Of a DNA stretch of 64,000 nucleotides, positions 8,064 through 16,693 are shown one piece after another. The translations under genes were made by a program, and so were the position numbers. This DNA is from Micromonospora sp. PLK6-60 (GTDB taxonomy: Bacteria; Actinomycetota; Actinomycetes; Mycobacteriales; Micromonosporaceae): positions 1 to 64,000 of the forward strand of contig NZ_JAIOAA010000006.1 in NCBI RefSeq assembly GCF_019890675.1. The letters run 5' to 3'. The notes beneath the pieces were generated by a model that made no database searches, was not told the origin of the DNA, and saw nothing but the letters and a program-made list of their open reading frames with translations. The number at the start of each line of letters is the position of its first letter. Position 1 is the stretch's first letter.

Positions 8064-9617
8064 ATGCTCGTCGCGATCGGGCTGACCGTCACCGCGCTGG
8101 TGCTGGCCCCGCTGGCGCAGCCCGGCTACGTGCTGAGCTACGACATGGTGTTCGTGCCGCACCAGCCGTGGCGGGCCGAGCTGGTCGCTCCGGGCGACTC
8201 ATTGCCGCGCGCGGTGCCGCTCGACGCGCTGGTCTCGCTGGCCAGCCTGGCGGTGCCGGGGTGGCTGGTGCAGCGTGCCGCGCTGGCGGCGGTGCTGCTG
8301 CTGGCCGCGATCGGCGCCGGCCGCCTGGTGCCCGCCGAACGGCCGGTCACCCGGGCGGTGGCGGCGCTCGGTTACGTCTGGACGCCGTACCTCGCCGAGC
8401 GGTTGCTGATCGGCCACTGGGGACTGCTGCTGGCGTACGGCGCGTTGCCCTGGGTGGTCGCCGCCGCGATCGACGTACGCCGGGAGCGGCCGCGCGCGCT
8501 GCGCCGGCTGGCGTTGGCCGCGCTGCCGGCGGTGGTCACCCCGACCGGTGGCCTGATCGCGCTCGGGACGGTCGCGGTGCTGGTCGCCCGGCGGGCCGCG
8601 CTCGGGCGGACCGCCGCGGCCGTCGGTGTGCTGCTGCTGCTGAACCTGCCCTGGCTGGCGGCGGCCGGGTTGACCGCGGCGGACGGTCGCAGCGACCCGG
8701 CCGGGGTGCCGGCGTTCGCCGCGCGGGCGGAGAACTGGAGCGGCGTGCTGGGCGCGCTGGCCGGCACCGGGGGGATCTGGAACGGGCAGACCGTCCCGGC
8801 GAGCCGATCCTCGCCGCTGGCCCCGCTGGCCACCGCGCTGGTGCTCGGGGCGGCGGTGGCCGGCTTCCGTACGCTGCGCCGGCGCTGGCCCTCCGGGGTG
8901 GCGGTCCGGCTGGCCGGGCTGGCCGGCGCCGGCTTCCTCGCCGCCGCGCTCGGGGCGCTGCCCGGGACCGCCGCCGTGCTGCGCTGGGCGGTGGCGGCGG
9001 TGCCCGGGGCGGGGCTGTTGCGCGACGGCCAGAAGTTCCTCGTCCCGTACGCGTTGCTGCTCGCCGTCGCGGCCGCGCTGGGGGTGGAGCGGGCCGCCGC
9101 CCGGATCACCGGCCGGGGCGCGGTGGTCGGCGCCCGGGTGCTGTGCGGCGCGGCGCTGCTGCTGCCGGTGGTGGTGCTGCCGGACCTGGCGTTCGGCGCG
9201 GCCGGCCGGCTGCGGCCGGTGAGCTATCCGGCGGACTGGGCCGCGGTGGCGGCCCGGCTCGACGGCCGGCCGGGTGAGGTGCTGTCGCTGCCGTTCGGGG
9301 CGTACCGGGCCTACGCCTGGAACGCCGGGCGGACCGTGCTCGACCCGCTGCCCCGGTACGTCGACGCGGAGGTGCTGGTCGACGACACGCTCTGGGTCGG
9401 TGACCGGCGGGTGGCCGGGGAGAACCGGCGTGCCGCCGAGGTCGGGCGGGTGCTCGCCGGGGGTGGCCCGGTCGCCGCCACCGGGGTGCGCTGGGTGGTG
9501 GTGCAGCGACGGGCCGGCTACCGGCCGGTCGATCCGGCCGCCCTCACCGGCCTGCGCCTGGTGTACGCCGGCGACGACCTGACCCTGTACGAGAATCCGG
9601 TGGCGCGAACGCGGTGA
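8064..9617 (+). CDS. Polytopic membrane protein of the envelope glycan locus
   Basis: This protein of about 517 residues has an N-terminal membrane anchor (MLVAIGLTVTALVLAPLAQ), a first loop with YDMVFVPHQPW, then roughly ten more membrane segments and a soluble C-terminus of about 130 residues. The architecture (acidic first loop, many helices, C-terminal periplasmic domain) recalls GT-C glycosyltransferases. By size and neighbours it resembles mycobacterial Rv0226c; that link is an inference. The start is uncertain. AGGAGG at 8037-8042 lies 21 bases before this ATG but only six before an in-frame CTG at 8049, which would add Leu-Arg-Glu-Arg-Ser. The gene is divergent from the flippase-like gene. 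It may transfer a sugar from a polyprenyl donor. Confidence 0.7.
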   Translation: MLVAIGLTVTALVLAPLAQPGYVLSYDMVFVPHQPWRAELVAPGDSLPRAVPLDALVSLASLAVPGWLVQRAALAAVLLLAAIGAGRLVPAERPVTRAVAALGYVWTPYLAERLLIGHWGLLLAYGALPWVVAAAIDVRRERPRALRRLALAALPAVVTPTGGLIALGTVAVLVARRAALGRTAAAVGVLLLLNLPWLAAAGLTAADGRSDPAGVPAFAARAENWSGVLGALAGTGGIWNGQTVPASRSSPLAPLATALVLGAAVAGFRTLRRRWPSGVAVRLAGLAGAGFLAAALGALPGTAAVLRWAVAAVPGAGLLRDGQKFLVPYALLLAVAAALGVERAAARITGRGAVVGARVLCGAALLLPVVVLPDLAFGAAGRLRPVSYPADWAAVAARLDGRPGEVLSLPFGAYRAYAWNAGRTVLDPLPRYVDAEVLVDDTLWVGDRRVAGENRRAAEVGRVLAGGGPVAATGVRWVVVQRRAGYRPVDPAALTGLRLVYAGDDLTLYENPVARTR

Positions 9618-9724
9618 CCGGACCGCCGTACCGGCCCGGATCGACGGTCCTCGCGGCCCTCCCCGGCGCGCCTACTTGGTGGTAACGTGCCGCGCAGTCA
9701 GCTCACGAGGAGGAAAAGACCAGC

Positions 9725-9928
9725 ATGCGCAGTACTCTCTCGTTGGTTCTGGTCGCGGTCGCCGCGATCGCTCTGGGTGCCGTCGGCACGGCGGCGCTGG
9801 CCACCACGCTGACCGGTACGTCGGTGTCCGAGGCGGCCAAGGCGGAGCAGGCGGCCCGCACCGAGTCGGGCGGCAGCACCGCCGAGGCGGGCGCCAACCA
9901 GCCCCTGGTCTACGGCGTCAGGCCGTAG
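9725..9928 (+). CDS. Small secreted or membrane protein, DUF2613 family
   Basis: The product is 67 residues. A single hydrophobic segment (LSLVLVAVAAIALGAVGTAAL) is followed by a short polar tail ending PLVYGVRP. This matches DUF2613, a family of tiny exported actinobacterial proteins; the mycobacterial member Rv0236A lies beside aftD. The function is unknown; a role as a small partner of the envelope glycosyltransferases is inferred from the shared neighbourhood. AGGAGG at 9710-9715 fixes the ATG at 9725, and TAACGT at 9682 could be a -10 box. Its last 19 bases overlap the end of the convergent glycosyltransferase gene. Confidence 0.85.
   Translation: MRSTLSLVLVAVAAIALGAVGTAALATTLTGTSVSEAAKAEQAARTESGGSTAEAGANQPLVYGVRP
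9910..9928. terminator. Palindrome made of two overlapping convergent stop codons
   Basis: CTACGGC (9910-9916), loop GTCAG and GCCGTAG (9922-9928) form a perfect 7-bp stem. The right-hand TAG ends the DUF2613 gene on the plus strand, and the left-hand CTA is the TAG of the GT4 gene on the minus strand. Both proteins therefore end with Tyr-Gly and then three residues ending in Pro. It may act as a short bidirectional terminator. Confidence 0.55.
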
Positions 9929-11115
9929 GACCGCTCCACCTGCTCGACCGGCGTCCACGCCGGCACGTTCGCGGCCCTCGTCACGAGGGCCGCGAACTTT
10001 TCTCCGGAGACCGGCCAGGTGAAGCGGGCGGCGTGCCGCCGGGCGGCCGCACCCATCGCCGACCGGTACGCGTCGTCGGTGAGCAGCCGCCGCACCTGCG
10101 CGACGAAGTCGTCGACGTCGTCGGCGAGCAGTCCGGTCTCGCCGTGCACCAGCGCCTCCTCGACGCCACCGGCGCCCCGGAAGGCAACCGTCGGCGTGCC
10201 CACCGCGCCGGCCTCCACGATGGTCAGTCCCCAGCCCTCCTTGAGGGACGGGGTCAGCGCCACCCAGGCGGCGGCGAGCAGTTCCCGCTTGTCGGCGTCG
10301 CTGACGAACCCGGTGAACCGCACCCGGTCGGTCACCCCCAGCTCGGCGGCGACCTCGCGGAGCTGCGACTCCCACCAGCCCTGCCCGGCGACGGTCAGGG
10401 TGAGGCCGGGCAGTTCCCCGGCCAGTTCGGCCACGGCGCGCAGGGCCACCTCGACCTGCTTGTGCGGCACCAGGCGGCCGAGCACCACCAGCGACGGCAG
10501 GGGTGAGCGGGGCACCGGCCCGACGGTCATGTCCGGCGTCCCGTTGTGCACCACCGCCACCCGTTCCGGGTCGACGCCCAGCGTGGCCAGCTCGCGGCGG
10601 GTGGCCGCGGAGACCGTGACGTACTGGCACCGGCGGTAGACCCGGGGCGCCAGCCAGGACTCCACCCACCAGCCGAACCGGGCCAGCCAGCGGCCCAGCA
10701 CCACCGGCCACTGCTCGCGGTGCACGTGGTGCACCAGGGCGATGACGGGGCGGCGGGCGTAGAGGGCGGAGAGGAAGGGCAGGCCGTTACCGACGTCCAC
10801 GAGCAGGTCGGGTCGGCCGCCGCGCCGGCGGCTCAGCGGGCCGAGGCCGACGGCCCCGGCGAGGTAGACCAGCGCGGCCCGCAGGTAGACGGTGTGCCGG
10901 CCGCCGCGCCGGAGGACCCGTACGCCGTCGGCCGTGGTCTCCTCGGCGGGCCCGGCGGTGTGGGTGGCGCAGAGCAGGGTGGCCCGGTGACCGCGCCGGA
11001 CGAGTTCGCCGGCGATCCGTTCGACGTAGACCTCCGATCCACCACCCTCCGGATTCCGGGTGTCCCGCCAGTTGAGGAAGAGTACGTGCCGGGTGGCGGC
11101 AGCCGGTGCTTCCAC
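9910..11115 (-). CDS. GT4 family glycosyltransferase
   Basis: This 401-residue cytoplasmic or membrane-associated transferase has the two Rossmann-like halves of GT-B enzymes. The N-terminal half opens with HVLFLNWRDTRNPEGGGSE, the GGGSE acceptor-side loop of GT4 enzymes. The C-terminal half holds VVLGRLVPHKQVEVAL and the donor-binding stretch SLKEGWGLTIVEAGA with the EX7E-type acidic pair (E in KEGWGLTIVE). The GTG at 11115 has GGAG five bases upstream and is preferred over the GTG at 11121, which overlaps that site. Neighbours (aftD-like gene, DUF2613 gene) suggest it adds a hexose or pentose to a lipid-linked envelope glycan, comparable with Rv0225; substrate is inferred. It is divergent from the aftD-like gene. 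Confidence 0.85.
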   Translation of the reverse strand: MEAPAAATRHVLFLNWRDTRNPEGGGSEVYVERIAGELVRRGHRATLLCATHTAGPAEETTADGVRVLRRGGRHTVYLRAALVYLAGAVGLGPLSRRRGGRPDLLVDVGNGLPFLSALYARRPVIALVHHVHREQWPVVLGRWLARFGWWVESWLAPRVYRRCQYVTVSAATRRELATLGVDPERVAVVHNGTPDMTVGPVPRSPLPSLVVLGRLVPHKQVEVALRAVAELAGELPGLTLTVAGQGWWESQLREVAAELGVTDRVRFTGFVSDADKRELLAAAWVALTPSLKEGWGLTIVEAGAVGTPTVAFRGAGGVEEALVHGETGLLADDVDDFVAQVRRLLTDDAYRSAMGAAARRHAARFTWPVSGEKFAALVTRAANVPAWTPVEQVERSYGLTP

Positions 11116-11201
11116 ACTCACTCCTACTGCCGAGTAGTCTTCGCGGTCGCGTCACACTATGGGCTGCGTCACGTAAGCCGCAATGCCCGATCGGAGGCGA
11201 G

Positions 11202-14200
11202 ATGCAGCAGTCGCCGGGCCGTCCGGGGCCGGTCGAGGGGCCGGACGGCACGTCACGAGTGGTGTGGCGTCTGCGCTTGGTTGCGGTCTGCGTGGCTTTG
11301 TCCGCCCTGGCCTTCGTCCAGGACCCGGGTCTCGTCGTGATCGACACCAAGGTGGACCTCGCCATCGATCCGGCCGGATGGCTGACCCGGGCCCTGCACG
11401 TGTGGGATCCGGACGGCACCTTCGGCCAGCTGCAGAATCAGGCGTACGGCTACCTCTGGCCGATGGGGCCGTTCTTCCTCGCCGGAAAGCTGCTCGCCGT
11501 CCCGGCCTGGGTGGTGCAGCGGCTCTGGTGGGCGCTGGTGCTGACGGTGGCCTGCACCGGAGTGGTCCGGCTGGCCGAGCGGCTGCACATCGGCACCCCC
11601 GGGGCCCGGCTGTTCGCCGGCGTCGCGTTCGCGCTCTCGCCCCGACTGCTCACCGAGCTGGGCCCGATCTCCGTCGAGGCGTGGCCCAGCGCGCTCGCGC
11701 CGTGGGTGCTGGTGCCGCTGGTCGGGTTGGCCAAGGGCGCGCCGGTGCGCCGGGCGGTCGCCCGCTCCGCGCTGGTGGTGGCGTGCGCCGGTGGGGTCAA
11801 CGCCACCGCCGTGCTGGCCGTCGTGCCGCTGGCCGCGATCTGGCTGCTCGGGCTGCACCCGCTCCGGCGGCGGCTGACCGCGCTGCTGGCCTGGGGGCTG
11901 GCGGTGGGCGCGGCGACCGCCTGGTGGCTGGTCCCGCTGCTGCTGCTCGGCCGGTTCAGTCCGCCGTTCCTCGACTACATCGAGACCGCCCCGGTCACCA
12001 CCGCGCCGACCGACCTGACCACCGTGCTGCGCGGCGCCTCGCACTGGCACGCCTACCTCAACGGCCCGTACGGGCCACCCTGGACGGCGGGGTGGCGGCT
12101 GGCCACCGAGCAGCCACTGGTGATCGCCACCCTGGTGGTGGCCGGCCTCGGCCTCGCCGGCCTGGCCCGCCGGGGGATGCCGTACCGGCGCTTCCTGATC
12201 ACCGGCCTGCTGGTGGGGCTCGCCCTGGTGGGGCTCGGCCACGTCGGCCAGCTCGACGGGTTCGGCGCCCAGACGCAGCGGGCCTTCCTCGACGCGGCGG
12301 GCGCGCCGCTGCGCAACGTGCACAAGTTCGACGTGGTGCTCCGGCTGCCACTCATCCTCGGCCTGGCCCATCTCGTCGGGCTCGTGCTCCGGGCCGCCCG
12401 GACCGGCGACCGCCCCGCGCTGCACCAGGGGGTGGCCCGGCTGCTGCAACCGGTACGGCTGCGCGCCGGCCTGGTCACCGGCACCGCCCTGGCGGCGGTC
12501 GCCGCGGTCGCCTCGCCCGCCCTCGCCGGTGGGCTGGCCGCGCCGGGCAGCTTCCACAGCGTGCCGGGCTACTGGCGGGAGGCGACCGGCTGGCTCGACC
12601 GGAATGCGGGCGACGACCGGGTGCTGGTGGTCCCCGCGGCCCGGTTCCCCCGGTACCTCTGGGGCAGCCCCAGCGACGAGATCGTCCAGCCGCTGCTGAA
12701 CAAGCCGTGGGCGGTGCGCAGTTCGGTGCCGCTCACCCCACCCGGGACGATCCGGCTGCTCGACGCGGTCGAGTCGGTGCTCGCCACCGGGCAGGGCTCG
12801 CCCGGCCTGGCCGACCTGCTCGCCCGCTCCGGGGTGAAATACCTGCTGCTCCGCGCCGACCTCGACTACGGGCACAGCGACACCACCCAGCCGGTGATCG
12901 TCCGGCAGGCCCTGCTGCGCTCGGCCGGGATCGAGCCGGTCCGCGGGTTCGGGCCCGAACTGGGCGGCGGTGGGCTGCCGGGGAACTTCGTCGACCGCGG
13001 CCTGGACGTGAAGGTGCGGGCGCTGGAGGTGTACCAGGTCCGCCGGCCGGTCGACCAGGTGGTGGCGTACGACGCCGACGACGTGACCACCCTGGTCGGC
13101 GGGCCCGAGTCGCTGCTCCCGCTGGCCGCCGCGGGCGGGCTCTCCGCCGCCCCGACCGTGCTGGCCGGTGACCGGCCGGCGGCGCTGCGCGGCACGGCGG
13201 TCACCCTGACCGACGGGTTGCGCCGCCGTGAGGTGGCCTTCGGCCAGCAACACGACAACGCCTCGGCCACCCTCAGCCCCGCCGAGGAGGCCCGACTGGC
13301 GGCGCCGGCCCGGGACTACCTGCCCGACTGGGCCGACGACGAGTCGACGGCGGTGAAGTACTTCGGCATCGACGGCGTCTCCGCCTCGAGTTCCTGGTCC
13401 GACGCGCAGCCGCTGGGCGGCGGGCGCCCCGAGCACCAGCCGTACGCGGCGGTGGACGGCGACCCGAACACGTCGTGGCGGTCCGCCCCGGGCACCGCGG
13501 CGGTCGGGCAGTGGTTCGAGGTGGCGCTGCTCCGGCCACGGGTGGTCCGGCAGGTCCGGCTCACCTTCGACGACGGGGCCGACTCGCTGCCCACCAGGAT
13601 CACCGTCACCGCCGGCCGGCAGCAGGCCACCGTCCCGGTCTCCGGTCGCTCGGTCGAGGTCACCCTCCCCGACGGGTATCCGACCCGGTTCGTCCGGGTC
13701 ACCGTCGAGCAGGTCTTCGACGTACGGGCCGGCTTCGGCGGCGTGGGCATCGCCGAGTTCGCCCTGCCCGGCGTACGGGCCGGCCGGACCCTGGTGGTGC
13801 CGTCCGGACCGGCGACGGGCGATCCCGCCCGGGTGGTGCTCGCCGCCGCGCCGTCGAGCCCGGCGTGCGTGTTCGACGCCGGCCGGCCGCTGTGCGACGG
13901 CGGCCTGGCCCGGGCGTCCGAGGACGGCGACCGGATCGACCGGTCGGTGCGGCTGCCGGCGGGCGCCGAGTACCAGTTGGCGCTGCGCGCCCGGCCCCGC
14001 CCCGGCGGGGAGCTCAACGCGCTGCTGGACGCCGGCGGCGCGGCCTCGGTGACGACCGGGCTCACCGCGACGGTCGCCGCCTCCACGGTCGGCGTGTTCG
14101 ACCCGGTCGCCCGGCCCGGCGCGGCGGTCGACGGGGACCCCGCGACCACCTGGTATCCCGCCGACTCGGACCGGCAGCCGTGGCTGCGGCTGACCTGGCC

Positions 14201-15455
14201 CCGGCCGCGCAGCATCTCCGGCCTGCGGCTGACCCTGCCGCCCACCGCGGCGGCGGCCCGGCCGTGGCGGGTCACCGCGATCGGGGACGGCGGGATGCGG
14301 GGCGGGGCCCTCGACGCCGGCGGCACGTTGCTCTTCGACGAGCCGATGACCACCGCCACCCTCACCGTGTTGATCTCGGACGTCATCCCGGCCCGCTCCT
14401 ACGACCCGTACCGGCGGCTGATGCAGGACCTGCCGGCGGGCGTGGGCGAGCTGGAGGTGCTGCCGTCGGCGCCGGTGCGCCGGGCGGACCCGTTGGCGCG
14501 GGTCGAACTGCCCTGCGGCAGCGGTCCGACGGTCCGCGCCGGCGGGGTGGAGCGGCGTACCGCGTTGCTGGCCAACCGCCGTGACCTGCTGGAGTTGCGC
14601 GAGGTCAGCGCGGTGCCCTGCGGCGCGGACGCGGCGGACCCGTTGCCGCTGTCGGCCGGCCCGCTGCGGGTTACCGCGGTGGGCAGCAAGGTGGCGCTGC
14701 CGACCCAGCTCACCCTCGAACCGGGCGGGGCCGCGTCGCCGGCCGGCGGCGGGACGGCCGGCGGCACCGGTGCACCGGCCGCGGTGCGGTCCGCCGTGCA
14801 GGTGAGCGAGTGGTCCACCACCCGCCGGGTGCTGCGCCTGGCGGACCATCCCGGCCGCCGGGTGCTGGCCCTGCGGGAGAACGCCAACGAGGGCTGGACG
14901 GCCAGTGGCGGCGGGCGGACCTTCACCCCGTTCGTGGTGGACGGCTGGCAGCAGGGCTGGCTGGTGCCGGCGGGCTTCGCCGGTGAGGTGGTGCTCCGCT
15001 TCGCCCCGGACCGGCAGTACGGGCCGGCGCTCGCCGGTGGCGCGGTGCTGCTCGCCGGGGTCGGCGTACTCGCGGTGCTGCCGGCGCGGCGGCCCGGCCC
15101 GCCGGCCCCGCCGGTGCTCCGCCGCCGGCGCCCGCGACTGCTTCCGGCGCTGGTCGGCGGCGGGGCGTTGCTGCTCGTCGGTGGCCCGGCGGCGGCCGGC
15201 GTGGCGTTGCTGGTCTTCGTCGGCGTGCTGGCCGGGCGGGCACTGGAACCGCAACTGCACCCGCCGGACCGGCGGGGGATGCACCGGCTGCGCCAGGGCG
15301 TCGTGCGCTGGCTGCCGGTGGCCTGTTTCGCGGTGGCCGGCTGGTACGCGGTCACCCGCGACACGCACACCGCGTGGCTGCCTCAGCTCGCCGCGGTGAC
15401 CGCCGGCACGGCGCTCTGGTTGTCGCTGGTGCTGCGCCGCCGCCCCGGCCACTGA
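11202..15455 (+). CDS. aftD: AftD-like alpha-(1->3)-arabinofuranosyltransferase (DUF3367 family)
   Basis: The product is a giant 1417-residue membrane protein. The N-terminal half (about 25-430) is a GT-C fold with about ten helices; the first outer loop carries KVDLAIDPAGW with the acidic residues expected for metal-polyprenyl donor binding. Two discoidin-like carbohydrate-binding regions follow, at about 725-870 (AAVDGDPNTSWRS) and 955-1060 (AAVDGDPATTWYP). A C-terminal helix bundle ends the protein (about 1270-1417). AftD adds branching arabinofuranose from decaprenyl-phosphoryl-arabinose outside the membrane in mycobacteria. Micromonospora cell walls are known to contain arabinose, so an arabinan target is plausible but inferred. 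GGAGGCGAG precedes the ATG at 11202. The last 73 bases overlap the convergent acyltransferase gene. Confidence 0.86.
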   Translation: MQQSPGRPGPVEGPDGTSRVVWRLRLVAVCVALSALAFVQDPGLVVIDTKVDLAIDPAGWLTRALHVWDPDGTFGQLQNQAYGYLWPMGPFFLAGKLLAVPAWVVQRLWWALVLTVACTGVVRLAERLHIGTPGARLFAGVAFALSPRLLTELGPISVEAWPSALAPWVLVPLVGLAKGAPVRRAVARSALVVACAGGVNATAVLAVVPLAAIWLLGLHPLRRRLTALLAWGLAVGAATAWWLVPLLLLGRFSPPFLDYIETAPVTTAPTDLTTVLRGASHWHAYLNGPYGPPWTAGWRLATEQPLVIATLVVAGLGLAGLARRGMPYRRFLITGLLVGLALVGLGHVGQLDGFGAQTQRAFLDAAGAPLRNVHKFDVVLRLPLILGLAHLVGLVLRAARTGDRPALHQGVARLLQPVRLRAGLVTGTALAAVAAVASPALAGGLAAPGSFHSVPGYWREATGWLDRNAGDDRVLVVPAARFPRYLWGSPSDEIVQPLLNKPWAVRSSVPLTPPGTIRLLDAVESVLATGQGSPGLADLLARSGVKYLLLRADLDYGHSDTTQPVIVRQALLRSAGIEPVRGFGPELGGGGLPGNFVDRGLDVKVRALEVYQVRRPVDQVVAYDADDVTTLVGGPESLLPLAAAGGLSAAPTVLAGDRPAALRGTAVTLTDGLRRREVAFGQQHDNASATLSPAEEARLAAPARDYLPDWADDESTAVKYFGIDGVSASSSWSDAQPLGGGRPEHQPYAAVDGDPNTSWRSAPGTAAVGQWFEVALLRPRVVRQVRLTFDDGADSLPTRITVTAGRQQATVPVSGRSVEVTLPDGYPTRFVRVTVEQVFDVRAGFGGVGIAEFALPGVRAGRTLVVPSGPATGDPARVVLAAAPSSPACVFDAGRPLCDGGLARASEDGDRIDRSVRLPAGAEYQLALRARPRPGGELNALLDAGGAASVTTGLTATVAASTVGVFDPVARPGAAVDGDPATTWYPADSDRQPWLRLTWPRPRSISGLRLTLPPTAAAARPWRVTAIGDGGMRGGALDAGGTLLFDEPMTTATLTVLISDVIPARSYDPYRRLMQDLPAGVGELEVLPSAPVRRADPLARVELPCGSGPTVRAGGVERRTALLANRRDLLELREVSAVPCGADAADPLPLSAGPLRVTAVGSKVALPTQLTLEPGGAASPAGGGTAGGTGAPAAVRSAVQVSEWSTTRRVLRLADHPGRRVLALRENANEGWTASGGGRTFTPFVVDGWQQGWLVPAGFAGEVVLRFAPDRQYGPALAGGAVLLAGVGVLAVLPARRPGPPAPPVLRRRRPRLLPALVGGGALLLVGGPAAAGVALLVFVGVLAGRALEPQLHPPDRRGMHRLRQGVVRWLPVACFAVAGWYAVTRDTHTAWLPQLAAVTAGTALWLSLVLRRRPGH

Positions 15456-16579
15456 CCGCCCCAGCGTTGGAAGGGACGCTCCACCGCGTAGTAGCTGATC
15501 GCCGCGAGGACCAGCCCGCCGGCGACGGTGAGCAGGAACGTGCCGAGCGGGTCGCCGGTGAAGTCCGGCCGGTCGTCGAGGACGTAGATGCTCTCCAGCA
15601 CGAAGGGGTGCCAGAGGAACAGCCCGTACGAGACGCGGCCGAGCCACCGGCCGAGGATGGTGTCGAACAGGCCCTTGGTGCGGGTCGCCGGCCCGAACGC
15701 GATGGGCACGATCAGCATGACCGCGACGATCAGGTAGAGCAGCAGCTTCGTGGCGAACTCGGCGGCGGAGGGCTCGGCCAGGTCACGTGGGCCGGTGACC
15801 GGGGTGGTGGCGACGGCCAGCGCGCCCAGCGCGACGGCCCAGCAGGCGAGCGGGGCGCGGCCCAGCTCGTCCAGCCACCGCCAGCGCTCACCCCCGCCGG
15901 TCCGCAGCGCCACGTGCGCGGCGGCCAGCGCCATGCCGGCCCCGAACCAGCCGGCGTACGACGGCAGCCACATCGTCTGCAGGCCGAGGCTGAGCAGGCC
16001 GGCCGCCATCAACGCCACCCAACCGGCGGTGATGGCCAGCGCGGCCAGCCCGATCCGGAGCACCCGGTCGGCGTCCCGGCGCCGGCCGAGGGCCAGGGCC
16101 GCGAGCACCGGCAGGAGCAGATAGAAGGTGACCTCGGTGGCGAGGCTCCAGGTCTGGCTGAGCCCGTGCTTGAGCTGGCCGTGCTGGTAGATCTGGGTAA
16201 GCGTGACGTGCCGCAGCCAGTCGGCGGTCGACGCGTCCCGGTTCTGTGGGAGCACCAGCAGGCAGATCACCACCGCCACCCAGTAGGCGGGCAGGATCCG
16301 GGTGGCTCGCCGCCACAGGTACCTACCCGTCGCGGGCCGGCGCTGATACGTTGCGTGCGCGTGCGCGTACGGCCGGAACAGCAGGAATCCAGAGAGGACG
16401 AAGAAGACGGCGACCCCCACGTCGAGCCGGGACAGCCAGGCCCCGGTACCGCCGTCGCCGGTGTTCTGTCCGGTGGCGAAGCCGACGTGGTGTCCGACGA
16501 CGGCGAGCGCTCCGATCACCCGCACCGCGTCGAGCGCGGGCAGCCGCCGCAGAACCTGATCGGGAATCGGAGCAGACAT
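15383..16579 (-). CDS. Membrane O-acyltransferase, acyltransferase 3 family
   Basis: The product is 398 residues with about ten membrane helices. Acyltransferase 3 hallmarks are present: the paired histidines in VVGHHVGFATG (about 26-36, putative catalytic His), the FFVLSGFLLFRPY motif after the second helix, a basic loop RYLWRRATRILP, and SYGLFLWHPF near the C-terminus. Such enzymes move acetyl or other acyl groups across the membrane onto surface sugars or lipids. In this locus it may acylate an arabinan or another envelope glycan; mycobacterial Rv0228 is a similar neighbour. The ATG at 16579 was chosen because the longer frame has no matching N-terminus. The gene is divergent from the DUF3068 gene and overlaps the convergent aftD-like gene by 73 bases. 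Confidence 0.85.
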   Translation of the reverse strand: MSAPIPDQVLRRLPALDAVRVIGALAVVGHHVGFATGQNTGDGGTGAWLSRLDVGVAVFFVLSGFLLFRPYAHAHATYQRRPATGRYLWRRATRILPAYWVAVVICLLVLPQNRDASTADWLRHVTLTQIYQHGQLKHGLSQTWSLATEVTFYLLLPVLAALALGRRRDADRVLRIGLAALAITAGWVALMAAGLLSLGLQTMWLPSYAGWFGAGMALAAAHVALRTGGGERWRWLDELGRAPLACWAVALGALAVATTPVTGPRDLAEPSAAEFATKLLLYLIVAVMLIVPIAFGPATRTKGLFDTILGRWLGRVSYGLFLWHPFVLESIYVLDDRPDFTGDPLGTFLLTVAGGLVLAAISYYAVERPFQRWGGQWPGRRRSTSDNQSAVPAVTAAS

Positions 16580-16693
16580 CAGCCGTCCAGAGGGTCGCGT
16601 GGATATGTAACCCGGGAGTAACGTGCGGCCCAGTTTCGCAGACCCAACCATTCGCCGGACACCGGCTGACTGTCTTTGTCTTGAGGAGGACCA

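Noticed and set aside
11253..15647. 1464-residue open frame on the minus strand across aftD
   Set aside because: Arg/Gly/Gln-rich shadow; the plus strand has a full GT-C and discoidin architecture and a good ribosome binding site.
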